A stretch of 64,000 bases of DNA from Olsenella_K sp050953285 (GTDB lineage: Bacteria > Actinomycetota > Coriobacteriia > Coriobacteriales > Atopobiaceae), in assembly GCA_050953285.1 (NCBI GenBank), contig JBMNMK010000002.1:62001-126000 (forward strand). The letters are read 5' to 3'. The notes under the pieces were generated by a model, which had not been told where the DNA came from, did not search any database, and saw nothing but the letters and a program-made list of their open reading frames with translations. The stretch's first letter is position 1, and every line of letters begins with the position of its first letter. The translations under genes and the position numbers were made by a program. This document shows, in pieces, positions 35,154 to 44,835 of this stretch.

Positions 35154-36149
35154 CTAGCTGAGCTCGCGCACGCGTCCAGCTTGCGGCAAGCTCTCGGGTG
35201 TGCTGACCAGCGTGTTTGCGTTGAACACCGTATGGGTCGTGGTATCTACCTGCGCCTTCACCGCTGCAGGTTGATTGTCGCGGGAAAGCTCACACCAGAT
35301 GGCGCCGCCTATGATGCACGCGGCGCCCAAGATGCGCATCGCACCAAACGGCTCACCCAAAAGAAGTGTTGCAAAAACAACCGCAGACAGCGGCTCGGCG
35401 TAACCAAAGACGGCGACCTTCTGCACGGGCAGCTGGTCCATGGCAGTGAAATAAAAGTAGAGCTCAAAGGCGGTGTTCACAAAGCCGATCACGAGCGCCC
35501 ACACAAGGGATTGCGCAGGGATGGGTATGATCTTCTCGCCCATGATGGCGGAGAAGAACAGCACGGCGCCAAAACTGCCGCAGAGCTGGATAGCGGCATT
35601 TTCGAGTCCGTGGATGTGCTGAACCTTCTTGGTAAATACCACGGTGAGCGTGTAGGTGACGGTCGTGAGTGCGGCCAGGAAGAGACCGACTTCTGAGAGC
35701 TGGGAGCTCATGGACTGAAGTGCAATCAGTACAGCGCCCGCGGCAACTACGGCAAAGCCGGGGAGCTTCTTAGCGGAGAGCTTGGTGCCAAAAAGGAGGG
35801 GAGACAGCGCCATCACGACGATGGGGCCAAGGTAGTAGATGAGTGTGGTGATACCTACGCCTACCAGCTGATATGCTCGGAACATCAAGACCCAGTTGGT
35901 GCCCATGCCGGCGCCTGAGATCAAAAGATAGGGTATCTCTTTGGGGTAGGTGCGGCAGGTGAGATTTTTTGTGCCACGCATTTTGATGAGGAGAAGCGCT
36001 ACCAGTGTGATGCAGCCGATAGCTGCCCTGACCAGCGCAATCTGGTTGGAAGGAAGCGCAATTTGAGCTGCAACAATGCCGTTGGTACCACTGAGTGTGA
36101 GGGCAAAGAGGTACTTGAAAAGGCTGCGATTGCGTGTGCGTTCCATCAT
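35154..36149 (-). CDS. EamA/DMT-family transporter
   Basis: The 331-residue protein has about ten hydrophobic helices in two similar halves, the EamA (drug/metabolite transporter) fold. Visible family features are ISGAGMGTNWVLMFRAYQ and LVGVGITTLIYYLGPIVVM in the first half and FGYAEPLSAVVFATLLLGE in the second. It probably exports a metabolite or amino acid. It is divergent from a LysR gene 125 bases away, which likely controls it. The ATG at 36149 follows AGGTGCC. Confidence 0.88.
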   Translation of the reverse strand: MMERTRNRSLFKYLFALTLSGTNGIVAAQIALPSNQIALVRAAIGCITLVALLLIKMRGTKNLTCRTYPKEIPYLLISGAGMGTNWVLMFRAYQLVGVGITTLIYYLGPIVVMALSPLLFGTKLSAKKLPGFAVVAAGAVLIALQSMSSQLSEVGLFLAALTTVTYTLTVVFTKKVQHIHGLENAAIQLCGSFGAVLFFSAIMGEKIIPIPAQSLVWALVIGFVNTAFELYFYFTAMDQLPVQKVAVFGYAEPLSAVVFATLLLGEPFGAMRILGAACIIGGAIWCELSRDNQPAAVKAQVDTTTHTVFNANTLVSTPESLPQAGRVRELS

Positions 36150-36274
36150 GGCACCTCGCTAGGAGGAAATTGTTAACTTAATAGCAATAGTCGCACCTAT
36201 TCATAGATTAGAAAAGCTAATATAACAGATGGATACCATGAGAAAATCAGATGCTATAGAAGCGGGTGCGCACA
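36150..36274. promoter_or_regulatory. Divergent LysR/EamA control region
   Basis: The AT-rich region has TTAG-AAAAG-CTAA at 36208-36220, an interrupted palindrome that fits a LysR-type site between the two divergent starts. No firm promoter boxes are claimed. Confidence 0.4.
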
Positions 36275-37135
36275 ATGGAGATGAATATTCAAAAGTTTCG
36301 TGCACTTTCGGAGACGGTGAGGCTGGGAAGCTTTACCAAGGCCGCGCGCTCGCTCAACTATTCGCAAAGTGGCATCAGCCGCATGATTGCCGATCTTGAG
36401 AAGGACTGGAAGGTCACCTTGCTTGAGCGGAGTCGCTCCGGCGTGGCGCTCTCAGGTGATGGAGTGCGGCTCATGCCGCATATAGAGGCGGTCTGTGCGG
36501 ATTTTGAGCGCTTGGAGTCAGAGGTTGCGGCCATCAATGGTTTCTCGTCCGGAACCATCAGGATAGGTACTATCTCGAGCGTCGCCACGCACTGGCTTCC
36601 TGGGGTGATCAAGAATTTTGAGGAGAACTATCCTGAGGTGGATTACAAGCTCAGGATGGGAGACTACACCGAGATCGAATCCTGGGTGGCAGCAGGTACC
36701 GTGGACTGCGGTTTTATCGCCAGAAAGCCACATGATCCTACCCTCAGCTTTGAGGAGCTCAGGCAAGACGAGCTCTTTGCCATCCTGCCCAAAGACCATG
36801 AGCTGGCGGCCAAAGAAACCATAGATGTAAAAGACCTCTGCACGGAGCCATTTTTGCTGCTCAAGCAGGGTACAGATGACGAGACAGGCATGGTGTTTGA
36901 GGGTACAGGCCTAGAGCCGGACATCTTCTTTGAGACCTGGGATGACTACGTGATCATGTCCATGGTGGAATCTGGACTGGGTTTGGCGGTGCTGCCGGCG
37001 CTTATCTTGAAGCGCCATCCGTATCGCCTGGCCGTGAAGCATCTTACCCACAGAAAGTATCGCACCATCTATGTGGTGCATCGCCAGCCGCAGGTGCTCT
37101 CCAAGGTATGTTCTGAGTTTCTGCGCTATCTCTAG
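36275..37135 (+). CDS. LysR-family transcriptional regulator
   Basis: The 286-residue protein has an N-terminal winged helix (MNIQKFRALSETVRLGSFTK, then SRMIADLEKDW) and an effector domain (TIRIGTISSVATHWLPGVI, IMSMVESGLGLAVLPALIL). It probably senses a small ligand linked to the divergent EamA transporter. The start is taken as the ATG at 36275; a GTG three codons upstream and an ATG two codons downstream are alternatives, none with a clear ribosome site. Confidence 0.88.
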   Translation: MEMNIQKFRALSETVRLGSFTKAARSLNYSQSGISRMIADLEKDWKVTLLERSRSGVALSGDGVRLMPHIEAVCADFERLESEVAAINGFSSGTIRIGTISSVATHWLPGVIKNFEENYPEVDYKLRMGDYTEIESWVAAGTVDCGFIARKPHDPTLSFEELRQDELFAILPKDHELAAKETIDVKDLCTEPFLLLKQGTDDETGMVFEGTGLEPDIFFETWDDYVIMSMVESGLGLAVLPALILKRHPYRLAVKHLTHRKYRTIYVVHRQPQVLSKVCSEFLRYL

Positions 37136-37304
37136 CGGCTGCGCCTCCCGCGCCACCACCCGCGCCGCCGTCCGTGCCATCACCAGTACCGCCGCCCGCC
37201 CAAGTGGCTGGCCTTTGTGCGGCGCGGACAACTACCATGAAGAGAGTCCAAACACCAAGCGCTCCGCAGCGTGCGAGCCTTTGGTTTTGATAAAAGGGGG
37301 AGTT

Positions 37305-37937
37305 ATGGCGCGTCTTCTCTATCAAGGTCATGGCAGCTACCGTCTTGAGAGCAAGGCGGGAACGGTGGTATATGTGGATCCCTACATGGATCCAGAAGGT
37401 CCGCGCAAAACATCAACCTACCAAGAGCCGGCCGATCTCATCCTCATCACGCACCAGCATTTTGACCACACGGCATATGATCTGCCGGCCAAAAAGCCCA
37501 ACTGTGCCATCTGGGAAAACTACGATCTGCATCCCAAGCGTGGAGAATACCTCACCAAGACCTTCAAAGACATCCGAGTAGAAGCCACGGTTGCGGTCAA
37601 TGTTAACCACCCCATTGATGAGTGCGTGGGCTATCTGATATGGATGGACGACGTGCTCATTTACGGCGCGGGCGATACCTCGGAGACGCGTCAGATGACC
37701 TTGACCCTCAAAAACCTGCCCATAGATTATGCGCTGCTGCCGGCGGACGGTATCTACAACATGGACGTGAAAGCTGCTGCCCACTGCGCAGAGATCATCG
37801 GCGCGCGCCACACCATCCCCATCCACCTCAAGCCAGTCGAGCCCTTTGGTGAGAAGCAGGCGCAGGAGTTTGCCGCCCTTGCCCCATCAGCACTCATTGT
37901 GCATCCAGGCGATGAGCTCGAGCTCGTACACGCGTGA
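37305..37937 (+). CDS. Metallo-beta-lactamase-fold hydrolase (UlaG-like)
   Basis: The 210-residue protein has the metal-binding motif ILITHQHFDHTAYD and later DVLIYGAGDTSETRQ and ARHTIPIHLKP. It fits the UlaG-like metal-dependent hydrolases. The substrate is unknown. The start ATG at 37305 follows AGGGGGAG. It is followed by an L,D-transpeptidase gene on the same strand. Confidence 0.85.
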   Translation: MARLLYQGHGSYRLESKAGTVVYVDPYMDPEGPRKTSTYQEPADLILITHQHFDHTAYDLPAKKPNCAIWENYDLHPKRGEYLTKTFKDIRVEATVAVNVNHPIDECVGYLIWMDDVLIYGAGDTSETRQMTLTLKNLPIDYALLPADGIYNMDVKAAAHCAEIIGARHTIPIHLKPVEPFGEKQAQEFAALAPSALIVHPGDELELVHA

Positions 37938-37976
37938 TCCCTATCATAATTAGGTAAAATCACATTTGTGATCCAT

Positions 37977-37991
37977 GGGCGAGAAGAACAT
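37977..37991 (+). repeat. Dispersed motif copy GGGCGAGAAGAACAT
   Basis: One mismatch from the consensus given at 48078. It lies 12 bases before the ribosome site of the first L,D-transpeptidase gene, on the same strand. Confidence 0.65.
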
Positions 37992-38010
37992 CTAGGAGTG
38001 AGACTCAGCG

Positions 38011-39534
38011 GTGAGAAAGCCAAGCGGGACCCAGTCAGAAGTGATAGAGCCCTCGCCGGATGCGCCACGCCTTGATGCAGACTTTGTCGGTACGGTTGCG
38101 CCTCTGGTGACGGCAGAAGATGCTGCGCGCCCAACGTATCGCCAGCTGAGAGCACAAAGGAACAAGCGATATGCCCTTATCGCCTTGGTGTGCGTGCTCA
38201 TTGGGGGCTATCTTCTGGGTGCACGTTACTATACCTCGCATTTCTTCCCCCATACCTCGCTCAATGGCCAAGATGTCTCCGGTTTGAACAAGGCTGCGGT
38301 GGTGGCGCTGTTTGATGCACAGGCGGATGAATACGTGCTGGATGTGAGCTTGGAGGATGCAGCATTTAGCATACATGCCGCAGATATTGGCTACGTGCGC
38401 GGCAATGAGGCCATGGTGAGTGAGGCGCTTTCGCGCAAAGATCCGCTGTTGTGGCCGCTTGAGGTGGTGAAATTGCATACCTATAACGGGTATGCGTCGG
38501 TCAATTTTGATGAGCGTGCGCTCTCGTCTTTGGTTGAGCGCGTGGCTTCTGATTACAACAGCGCCCATTTGGATAGCTCGCGCGTGTATGTGAGCTTTGA
38601 CAATGCCGACGGCACCTACCATCTTGCGGGTAAGGCTCAGGGAAACCTCATGGATGCAGATAAGATGCAAAGTGCTCTAGCCGCTGCTATCTTCATGCAT
38701 GAGTCGGCGGTGGAGTTGAGTGAGGATGCCTGCATGCGTGAAGCCACGCTGGATGATTACACGGATCTTGCAGGCGTGGCAGAAAAGATCAATGCCGTGC
38801 GTGCGGGATCTCTTGCGCTCACGCACGACGACGCCACGATATATACCTTTACCAGGAGTTTGCGCCGTTGGGTGTGGATAGAAGACAACCAGATTGCCGT
38901 GGCAGAAGACTCTATTGCTGCCTCCCTCAAGGCGTTTGTGGCACCGCTCTGCACATCATCCGATCTCATAAATGATTACACGCTGGATGTAGACGCGCTC
39001 ACCAATACCGTGTCTGAGCAGCTTAGACAAGGAAATGTCGACGCCATAGAGGTGCCTTTGGTAGCCACCAAGAACGCCTCTGGTCTCTCTCGTGATGCTG
39101 CTTGGGAGAAAAGCGGGTGGGATTCTGAGCGAGGCCGCTATATAGATGCGGATCTGGATGTTCAGTATGCTCGCTTCTTTGACGCGGATGGCACCTGCAT
39201 CTGGGAGTCTCCTATCGTTTCTGGCGATGCTTTGACCGGCAGAAATACTCCAGAGGGCACCTATACCATCAACTCCAATAAGACGACCAAGACCGTGCTT
39301 GTGGGTGCAGATGAAGATGGGGATGAAAAACCGGATTACGAGACGCCCGTAGATTATTGGATTCCTTTCATCGACAACCTCATTGCCTTCCATGATGCCA
39401 GCTGGCGCCCCAAATTTGGCGGCCAAGAGTACCGCTGGGATGGCAGTCACGGATGCATCAACCTGCCACCTGCTAAAGCTGAGGAGCTCTATGACCTGAC
39501 GCAGGTAGGAGATGTTGTGTGGGTGCATAGCTAG
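38011..39534 (+). CDS. Membrane-anchored L,D-transpeptidase (YkuD), copy 1
   Basis: The 507-residue protein has a cytoplasmic tail, one membrane helix (ALIALVCVLIGGYLLGA, about residues 55-72), a putative peptidoglycan-binding region (PG_binding_4-like, about 90-330) and a C-terminal YkuD domain. The active site is WDGSHGCINLPPAKAEEL with the catalytic cysteine at residue 482 and the upstream histidine in AFHDASWRPKFG. It should cross-link peptidoglycan between two L-/D-centre diamino acids outside the membrane. The GTG at 38011 follows AGGAGTGAG. A paralogue is at 53106. Confidence 0.92.
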   Translation: MRKPSGTQSEVIEPSPDAPRLDADFVGTVAPLVTAEDAARPTYRQLRAQRNKRYALIALVCVLIGGYLLGARYYTSHFFPHTSLNGQDVSGLNKAAVVALFDAQADEYVLDVSLEDAAFSIHAADIGYVRGNEAMVSEALSRKDPLLWPLEVVKLHTYNGYASVNFDERALSSLVERVASDYNSAHLDSSRVYVSFDNADGTYHLAGKAQGNLMDADKMQSALAAAIFMHESAVELSEDACMREATLDDYTDLAGVAEKINAVRAGSLALTHDDATIYTFTRSLRRWVWIEDNQIAVAEDSIAASLKAFVAPLCTSSDLINDYTLDVDALTNTVSEQLRQGNVDAIEVPLVATKNASGLSRDAAWEKSGWDSERGRYIDADLDVQYARFFDADGTCIWESPIVSGDALTGRNTPEGTYTINSNKTTKTVLVGADEDGDEKPDYETPVDYWIPFIDNLIAFHDASWRPKFGGQEYRWDGSHGCINLPPAKAEELYDLTQVGDVVWVHS

Positions 39535-40247
39535 GAGGCGAGCGGGGATCTGGGTGGTGGTACGTGCAGCGTGCGCATCACGCGCGCCATTTACCGTTTC
39601 TTCACCACCGTTTGCCAGTCTACGTGAAATGGCTGCATATGCGCAGGCAGATAGGGTAGATTAGCAGTACACAGCAAAGCAGAACTCCAAAAGGGTCTGC
39701 CCGGATCAGGAGGTGATACCGATGAACACAGAAATGGAAGAGCATTTTTACTCTGTGGTTGCCATCGCGTGTCCCGCCTTTTCCTTTGAATCCTAACAAG
39801 TGGCTTACGTCAGCGGTACGACATCGCATCAGTCGGATGACAGGCGGAAGGACCGGGAAACCACAAGAGGTGAGCGCCACCAGTTGAGGCGCTGGAGATA
39901 CAAACAAAGCCGCGCATGGTGAGGCGCAGGGCTTCATAGCAGGTAAGATGTGAGACCAATGAATCGTTAGAGAAGGTGGGGCGCCCGAGAGGGCGCCCCA
40001 TTTGCTGGCGCGTGTTTTTCTCGTCCAGGCGTTTACAATGTGCATAAATAATCAAAAATAGTGCATATAAATTGTGCCTACGTTGCGTCTAGCTGCGTGG
40101 AAATACTGTGCGGATATAAGGATATGTGTCGCTCTGGATAAAAAATTCATTTGGCTTGGGTAGAAAGATGAGGGCGATTTTTGCCTGAGTGCTCGCGGAT
40201 GAGCTTGGTGGCGGGCACGCATCTATTCTGCCGAACATCGGAGGCAC
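39535..40247 (+). other. Intergenic region with candidate structured RNA A
   Basis: This 713-bp gap has no long gene. It holds a ribosome site and a 24-codon mini-ORF (39722), a stretch able to fold in several small hairpins, and a perfect GC hairpin at 39977-40000 (TGGGGCGCCC with GGGCGCCCCA around GAGA). The start is similar to the region near 52486, so a shared regulatory RNA is suspected. A variant of the dispersed motif lies at 40014-40022 on the minus strand. Confidence 0.5.
39722..39796 (+). CDS. Mini-ORF MNTE type A (possible leader peptide)
   Basis: An ATG at 39722 preceded by AGGAGGTG (39708-39715) opens 24 codons reading MNTEMEEHFYSVVAI, then a cysteine, proline and phenylalanine-rich end and TAA. 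The first bases ATGAACACAGAA match the mini-ORF at 52486. No run of a single amino acid is seen, so simple attenuation by one amino acid is not supported. Confidence 0.45.
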   Translation: MNTEMEEHFYSVVAIACPAFSFES

Positions 40248-40919
40248 ATGAGAGGCACGCATAAGACTCAAGCATTTTGTTCATTTGCACTTTTGACTGC
40301 AACACTTGCACTCACGCTGAACGTGATAGCGCCCAAGACTATAGCATACGCGCAGGTTAGCGATGGTGTTTCGTGGGAGAAAACGGGCTCGGTTGCACAC
40401 AGCGCAGCAGTGAGCATCGTGGGAGCTGCAACCGCTCAGGCTCAGGAATCCTATCTTTCAGAGCTCGAAGAGCTCAAAGCACAGCAAGAACAAGAGGCAG
40501 AGCAGCGTGCTCAAGAGGCCGCGCAACAGGCCAAAGAAGCAGAAATTGACGCGTGGGCATCACGGATTGATGCATATCTGGCGGGCTCGCCCTTGGCGGG
40601 CTATGGTCGCGTGTTTGCAGAGGAGGCGCTGGATAAGGGCATAGATCCCCGTCTGTCTCCCGCTATTGCAGAGATAGAGTCCAGCAAAGGTGCTGTGTGC
40701 TTTGCATCCCACAATGCGTGGGGATGGGGAAGCAGCAGCTGGTCAAGTTGGGAGAGTGCCATCAGCGCGCACATCTCTGGCCTGGCTTCAAATTACGCTG
40801 GCCTTATGAGCCAGGGCGAATACGGCATGAGCGTGTCCATGGCTATGGCACGCACGTACTGCGGCGTTTCCGCCAGCAGCTGGTATGCCAACGTCTCAGC
40901 TGCAATGAGCAAGATCTAG
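40248..40919 (+). CDS. Secreted muramidase-like (glucosaminidase-type) protein
   Basis: The 223-residue protein has a signal peptide (FALLTATLALTLNVIAPKTI), a Gln/Glu/Ala-rich coiled coil (about residues 85-105), and a C-terminal domain that reads RVFAEEALDKGIDPRLSPAI, AEIESSKG, then NAWGWGSSSWSSWESAISA. This is the layout of glucosaminidase/lysozyme-like peptidoglycan hydrolases, with the likely catalytic glutamate in EIESS. It should act on the cell wall outside the cell. The start ATG at 40248 has a GGAGG-like site nearby (ATCGGAGGCAC). Confidence 0.8.
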   Translation: MRGTHKTQAFCSFALLTATLALTLNVIAPKTIAYAQVSDGVSWEKTGSVAHSAAVSIVGAATAQAQESYLSELEELKAQQEQEAEQRAQEAAQQAKEAEIDAWASRIDAYLAGSPLAGYGRVFAEEALDKGIDPRLSPAIAEIESSKGAVCFASHNAWGWGSSSWSSWESAISAHISGLASNYAGLMSQGEYGMSVSMAMARTYCGVSASSWYANVSAAMSKI

Positions 40920-40984
40920 CAGGAGCGCTCCCACGGCGCGGCTACGGCGCTCCCACGGCGCACGGACTGACATCGGCATAAAAG

Positions 40985-41018
40985 ATCCCGGGAGAGCAGG
41001 TATTTCTCGCCCGGGGAT
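40985..41018. terminator. Hairpin between convergent genes
   Basis: ATCCCGGG pairs with CCCGGGGAT across an 18-base loop that contains a minus-strand dispersed motif copy (GGGCGAGAAATACC, 41003). No T run. It may stop both the muramidase and DUF349 transcripts. Confidence 0.5.
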
Positions 41019-41088
41019 TATGCTTATGGATCTAGATGGTTTCTGGATCCAGATGACTATTCGCGCAGCTGCTTACTCACGCAGCTGT

Positions 41089-42492
41089 CTACTCACCCAG
41101 CTGTTTGTCGATGTCTTGAATCTGAGACTCAAGCACACCGATGCGCTCCTTCTTTTCCAAGATCCAGTCTTCCCATTCGTTGAGCTGGGATTCTGAGACC
41201 ATGACCGTGGCGTGATCAATGCGACTCTGCAGGCGCTCAATCTGTTCGGTAAGGCGCGCAATCTGGCTCTGCTTGCGCTCCTTGGCCTCGCGAGTCTTGG
41301 CGAGCCACTGCTCGTGCTTGGCGTCAAAATACGCGCGCCGCGCACTCCAGAAGCGCTCCTTCTCCGCTCTAAATGACTCCCAGAGCGCGTCGTTTTTATC
41401 GTGGCCGGCAAAGCCAATCTCTTTCCAGGCGCCGTCCAGGCTTCGTGCGGCTTCGGTGGCATCGGGCGAGAAATTCTGCGCATCTGCCAGCTCATGCGCG
41501 CGCTCGATAAGGGCCTCCTTGGCCTGGGCATTGGCCGCGTAGCTCTGCGCCAGCTCTTCTCGATGGGCCTTCTGAGCTGCAAAGAACGCCTGACGAAAGC
41601 CGTTGAACTTCTCCCAGATCGCGTCCGAGTCCTCCCGGTCGCACGGCCCTATTTCCTTCCAGCGATCCATGAGGTTCCGCATGGTATCGCCCGCGGCCTT
41701 CCACTCCTTGGCGCCCCATGCCTCCTCGGGCAAAACGCCTGCTGCCTCATCTATGAGCGCCAGCTTTGCCTTCTTGTTTTCCGCGTGCTCCGCGCGCATC
41801 TGCTTGTAGTGCTCGCCGCGGCGCTCGTAGAAGGTGTGCTGGAGTTCATGGAATTCTTGCCAGAGTTTCTCGTCCTCATCATGGCCTGCAGAACCAGCGT
41901 GGCGCCACTGCTCCATGAGCTGCTGAGACTTTTCTGCTGCAAGCTTCCATTCGCTTGACTGGCTGATCTGTTTTGCCTCTGCAATGAGTGCGCGCTTGAC
42001 CTTGGCGCATGCCGCGCGCGCTTCCTCGCGGCCATCATAGAAGGTGCGCCTGAGGGTTTGGAATTCATTCCACAGATCGTCCTCGCGCGGGGTATGCCAG
42101 TTGGGGATGGCGCGCCACGCATCCATGCTCTGGCGCAAAGCCGCCCCGCCTGACTTAAAATCAGCACGTTCTACCAGCTCTTTCATCTGTGAAATGAGGT
42201 CTTGCTTTTTGGCAAAATCCTCCGTCAGAAGCGGGATAGGATCACAGGTGAGGCCAAAGCCATACTCGGTGGCGGCGTCGGTGGCATTGGGGCGCTTCCA
42301 GGAAAGCAGGCGATACCCCTCGTGCGTTTTGAGCCCAACCCACACACCGTCTGATTGCGGCGCGGCTGCATCTGCGCCCTCGTTGGGGCCATGGTAGACC
42401 ACCTCTGCCACAACCATCTTGAGCGCGGGGTGCTCGTACTCCTTGACCTCTGCGTTCTCATCACCAAAGGTAGGAATTGTATTCCAATTCAT
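41089..42492 (-). CDS. DUF349 repeat protein
   Basis: The 467-residue cytoplasmic protein has four or more helical DUF349 repeats (for example LWEEF-like WNEFQTLRRTFYDGREEA and WEKFNGFRQAFFAAQKA), each with a conserved tryptophan and aromatic-basic pattern. The C-terminal 80 residues are a coiled coil (RLTEQIERLQSRID). Function is not established for this family. The ATG at 42492 follows GGAGCAG. Three imperfect 16-bp repeats (41060-41107) overlap its last codons and stop. Confidence 0.82.
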   Translation of the reverse strand: MNWNTIPTFGDENAEVKEYEHPALKMVVAEVVYHGPNEGADAAAPQSDGVWVGLKTHEGYRLLSWKRPNATDAATEYGFGLTCDPIPLLTEDFAKKQDLISQMKELVERADFKSGGAALRQSMDAWRAIPNWHTPREDDLWNEFQTLRRTFYDGREEARAACAKVKRALIAEAKQISQSSEWKLAAEKSQQLMEQWRHAGSAGHDEDEKLWQEFHELQHTFYERRGEHYKQMRAEHAENKKAKLALIDEAAGVLPEEAWGAKEWKAAGDTMRNLMDRWKEIGPCDREDSDAIWEKFNGFRQAFFAAQKAHREELAQSYAANAQAKEALIERAHELADAQNFSPDATEAARSLDGAWKEIGFAGHDKNDALWESFRAEKERFWSARRAYFDAKHEQWLAKTREAKERKQSQIARLTEQIERLQSRIDHATVMVSESQLNEWEDWILEKKERIGVLESQIQDIDKQLGE

Positions 42493-42625
42493 GCAATCTG
42501 CTCCCTGGTTGGTCCAAAGCCTCTGCAAGACGCGCACACACGCGCTTGCGCATGTTCCCAACGTGCCTACAGGCGCCATTTTACATGCTGCAACGCCGCA
42601 GCGCGTGAAGAGTCTGCTGGTGGTT

Positions 42626-42657
42626 CATAAAAAAGCGAACCCCTGGTGGGGGGCTCG
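42626..42657 (-). terminator. Terminator of trxA
   Basis: On the minus strand AGCGAGCCCC pairs with GGGGTTCGCT around a six-base loop and is followed by six T, about 60 bases after the trxA stop. Confidence 0.88.
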
Positions 42658-42718
42658 CTCTCAAAATAGCCTTGTTGTTCGGTGGATGGCGCCGCGTGCC
42701 AAACTTTCTGCCGAACTT

Positions 42719-43030
<312 letters not shown>

Positions 43031-43147
43031 GGTTGCCTCTCTTTCTGTCTGCGAGCAGACGATACTTCTTTCCTCACCCATAAGGTTCCCGTTTATCTGC
43101 TACTTGAACACAGTCATTAGAGATGCACAGGAGCTACACATTCAGCA

Positions 43148-43160
43148 GGCGAGAAGAACC
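43148..43160 (+). repeat. Dispersed motif copy GGCGAGAAGAACC
   Basis: A copy of the motif described at 48078, lying between trxA and leuB just downstream of the leuB stop and on the strand opposite to both genes. Confidence 0.6.
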
Positions 43161-43176
43161 TCCACTCGCAGCGCCA

Positions 43177-44301
43177 TCACGCTGAGCAGTGATCATATGC
43201 CTCCAGGATCTTATCGCCCATCTGCTCACAGGTGAGCACGTGGTCGGACGCGGTGGTGGCATCTTTGATGTCGTGCGTCCTGAAGCCCTGCTCCAGCACG
43301 GAGTTCACGGCCGTGGCCAGCGTGTCTGCGGCCTCGTCCATGTTGAAGCTGTAGCGCAGCATGAGCTCGACGGAAAGTATCTGGGCTATGGGGTTTGCAA
43401 TGCCCTGACCGGCTATATCAGGCGCGGAGCCGTGGCTGGGCTCATAGAGCGCCACGCCGTCTCCCAAAGACGCGGAGGCCAGCATGCCAAGAGAGCCGGT
43501 GAGCATGCTTGCCTCATCTGAGAGGATGTCGCCAAAGGTGTTTTCGGTCACCAGTACATCAAACTGCGCGGGGCGCGCAATGAGCTGCATGGCGGCATTG
43601 TCTACCAGCATGTCTTCTGCTGTGACGTCTGGGTAGTGCGCGGCCAGCTTATGCGTCACCTCGCGCCAGAGCCGAGACGTCTCAAGCACATTTGCCTTAT
43701 CGACCGAGGTGAGGTGTCCGCGTCGCTTGGCCGCCGCCTCATAGGCCCAGCGCACTACGCGCTCAATTTCAAAGTCGGCGTAGACCATGCTGTCGGTTGC
43801 CTGCGTGCAGATAGTGCCTGCGACCTCACGTTCTTCTCGCTCATGGGCACCAAAATAGAGGCCGCCGGTGAGCTCGCGCACAATCAAAATGTCAACGTTT
43901 TCCAGCAGCTCAGACTTTAAGGAGCTCGCCGCCGCCAGCGACGCATAGACGCGGACAGGGCGCAGGTTCAAGTAGAGCCCCAGCTCCTTTCTGATGGCGA
44001 GAAGACCCTGCTCTGGACGCACGGCGCCGGGCGTGGTGTCCGTCCACTTGGGGCCGCCAACGGCCGCCAAGAGCACGGCGTCAGAAGTACGGGCGCTCTC
44101 AAGCGTTTGTGCAGGCAGTGCCGTGGGCTCTTGTCCGTGCTCACGCGTCCAATCTATGGCCGCGCCGCCTATGAGCTCGTCGTGGCAGACAAAGTCCACG
44201 CCTGTGTGCTCGCCAATTTTTGCCAGCACGCGCTTTGCCTGCGCCATGATCTCAGGCCCTATGCCATCTCCTGGCAAGGTTGTTATGTGATAGGTCTTCA
44301 T
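43177..44301 (-). CDS. leuB: 3-isopropylmalate dehydrogenase
   Basis: The 374-residue enzyme oxidises and decarboxylates 3-isopropylmalate with NAD+ in leucine synthesis. Signatures are ITTLPGDGIGPEIMAQA, VRELTGGLYFGAHER, and NTFGDILSDEASMLTGSLG with GSAPDIAGQGIANP. Its ATG overlaps the leuD stop by four bases. It is last in the leuACDB order, with no terminator seen before trxA. Confidence 0.94.
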   Translation of the reverse strand: MKTYHITTLPGDGIGPEIMAQAKRVLAKIGEHTGVDFVCHDELIGGAAIDWTREHGQEPTALPAQTLESARTSDAVLLAAVGGPKWTDTTPGAVRPEQGLLAIRKELGLYLNLRPVRVYASLAAASSLKSELLENVDILIVRELTGGLYFGAHEREEREVAGTICTQATDSMVYADFEIERVVRWAYEAAAKRRGHLTSVDKANVLETSRLWREVTHKLAAHYPDVTAEDMLVDNAAMQLIARPAQFDVLVTENTFGDILSDEASMLTGSLGMLASASLGDGVALYEPSHGSAPDIAGQGIANPIAQILSVELMLRYSFNMDEAADTLATAVNSVLEQGFRTHDIKDATTASDHVLTCEQMGDKILEAYDHCSA

Positions 44302-44819
44302 CGGCTGTCCTCCTTGGCCGTGGCTTTACTTACCAGAACTTTGCGCGTGCGCTCAACCAAGCCGCCTTCGTTGATGATCTCTTGTATGAAGGGCGGGAAG
44401 GGCTGAGCCGCAAAGCTCTGGTGGCTGGTGAGATCTTCTACCGTGCCGGTGTCCGCATCCACGCGCACCACATCACCATTGGATATGGCATCGACCGCCT
44501 CGGGGCACTCTATGATGGGCAGGCCAATATTGATGGCATTGCGGTAGAAAATGCGCGCGAAGCTCTTGGCAATAACGCAGGAAACGCCAGCTGCCTTAAT
44601 GGCCACCGGCGCGTGCTCGCGCGAGGAGCCGCAGCCAAAGTTTTCCTCTGCTACCAAGATGTCCCCTTTAGCCACGCGCTCAACAAAGCTGGTGTCCAGG
44701 TCTTCCAGGCAGTGTTTTGCCAGCTCTTGGGGGTCAGACGTGTTGAGGTAGCGCGCAGGGATAATCACGTCGGTATCTATGTCTCGTCCGTACTTAAAGA
44801 CGGTGCCTTCAAATTGCAT
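44298..44819 (-). CDS. leuD: 3-isopropylmalate dehydratase small subunit
   Basis: The 173-residue subunit pairs with LeuC. It has FKYGRDIDTDVIIPARYLN and GENFGCGSSREHAP-like EENFGCGSSREHAPVAIKA, the aconitase swivel domain. Start is the ATG at 44819, eight bases after AAAGGAG; the GTG at 44828 is too close to that site. Confidence 0.94.
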   Translation of the reverse strand: MQFEGTVFKYGRDIDTDVIIPARYLNTSDPQELAKHCLEDLDTSFVERVAKGDILVAEENFGCGSSREHAPVAIKAAGVSCVIAKSFARIFYRNAINIGLPIIECPEAVDAISNGDVVRVDADTGTVEDLTSHQSFAAQPFPPFIQEIINEGGLVERTRKVLVSKATAKEDSR

Positions 44820-44835
44820 GGTGCACACTCCTTTG

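Noticed and set aside
39700..40000. T-box or cobalamin riboswitch in region A
   Set aside because: The invariant T-box bulge and specifier layout and the B12 box are not seen.
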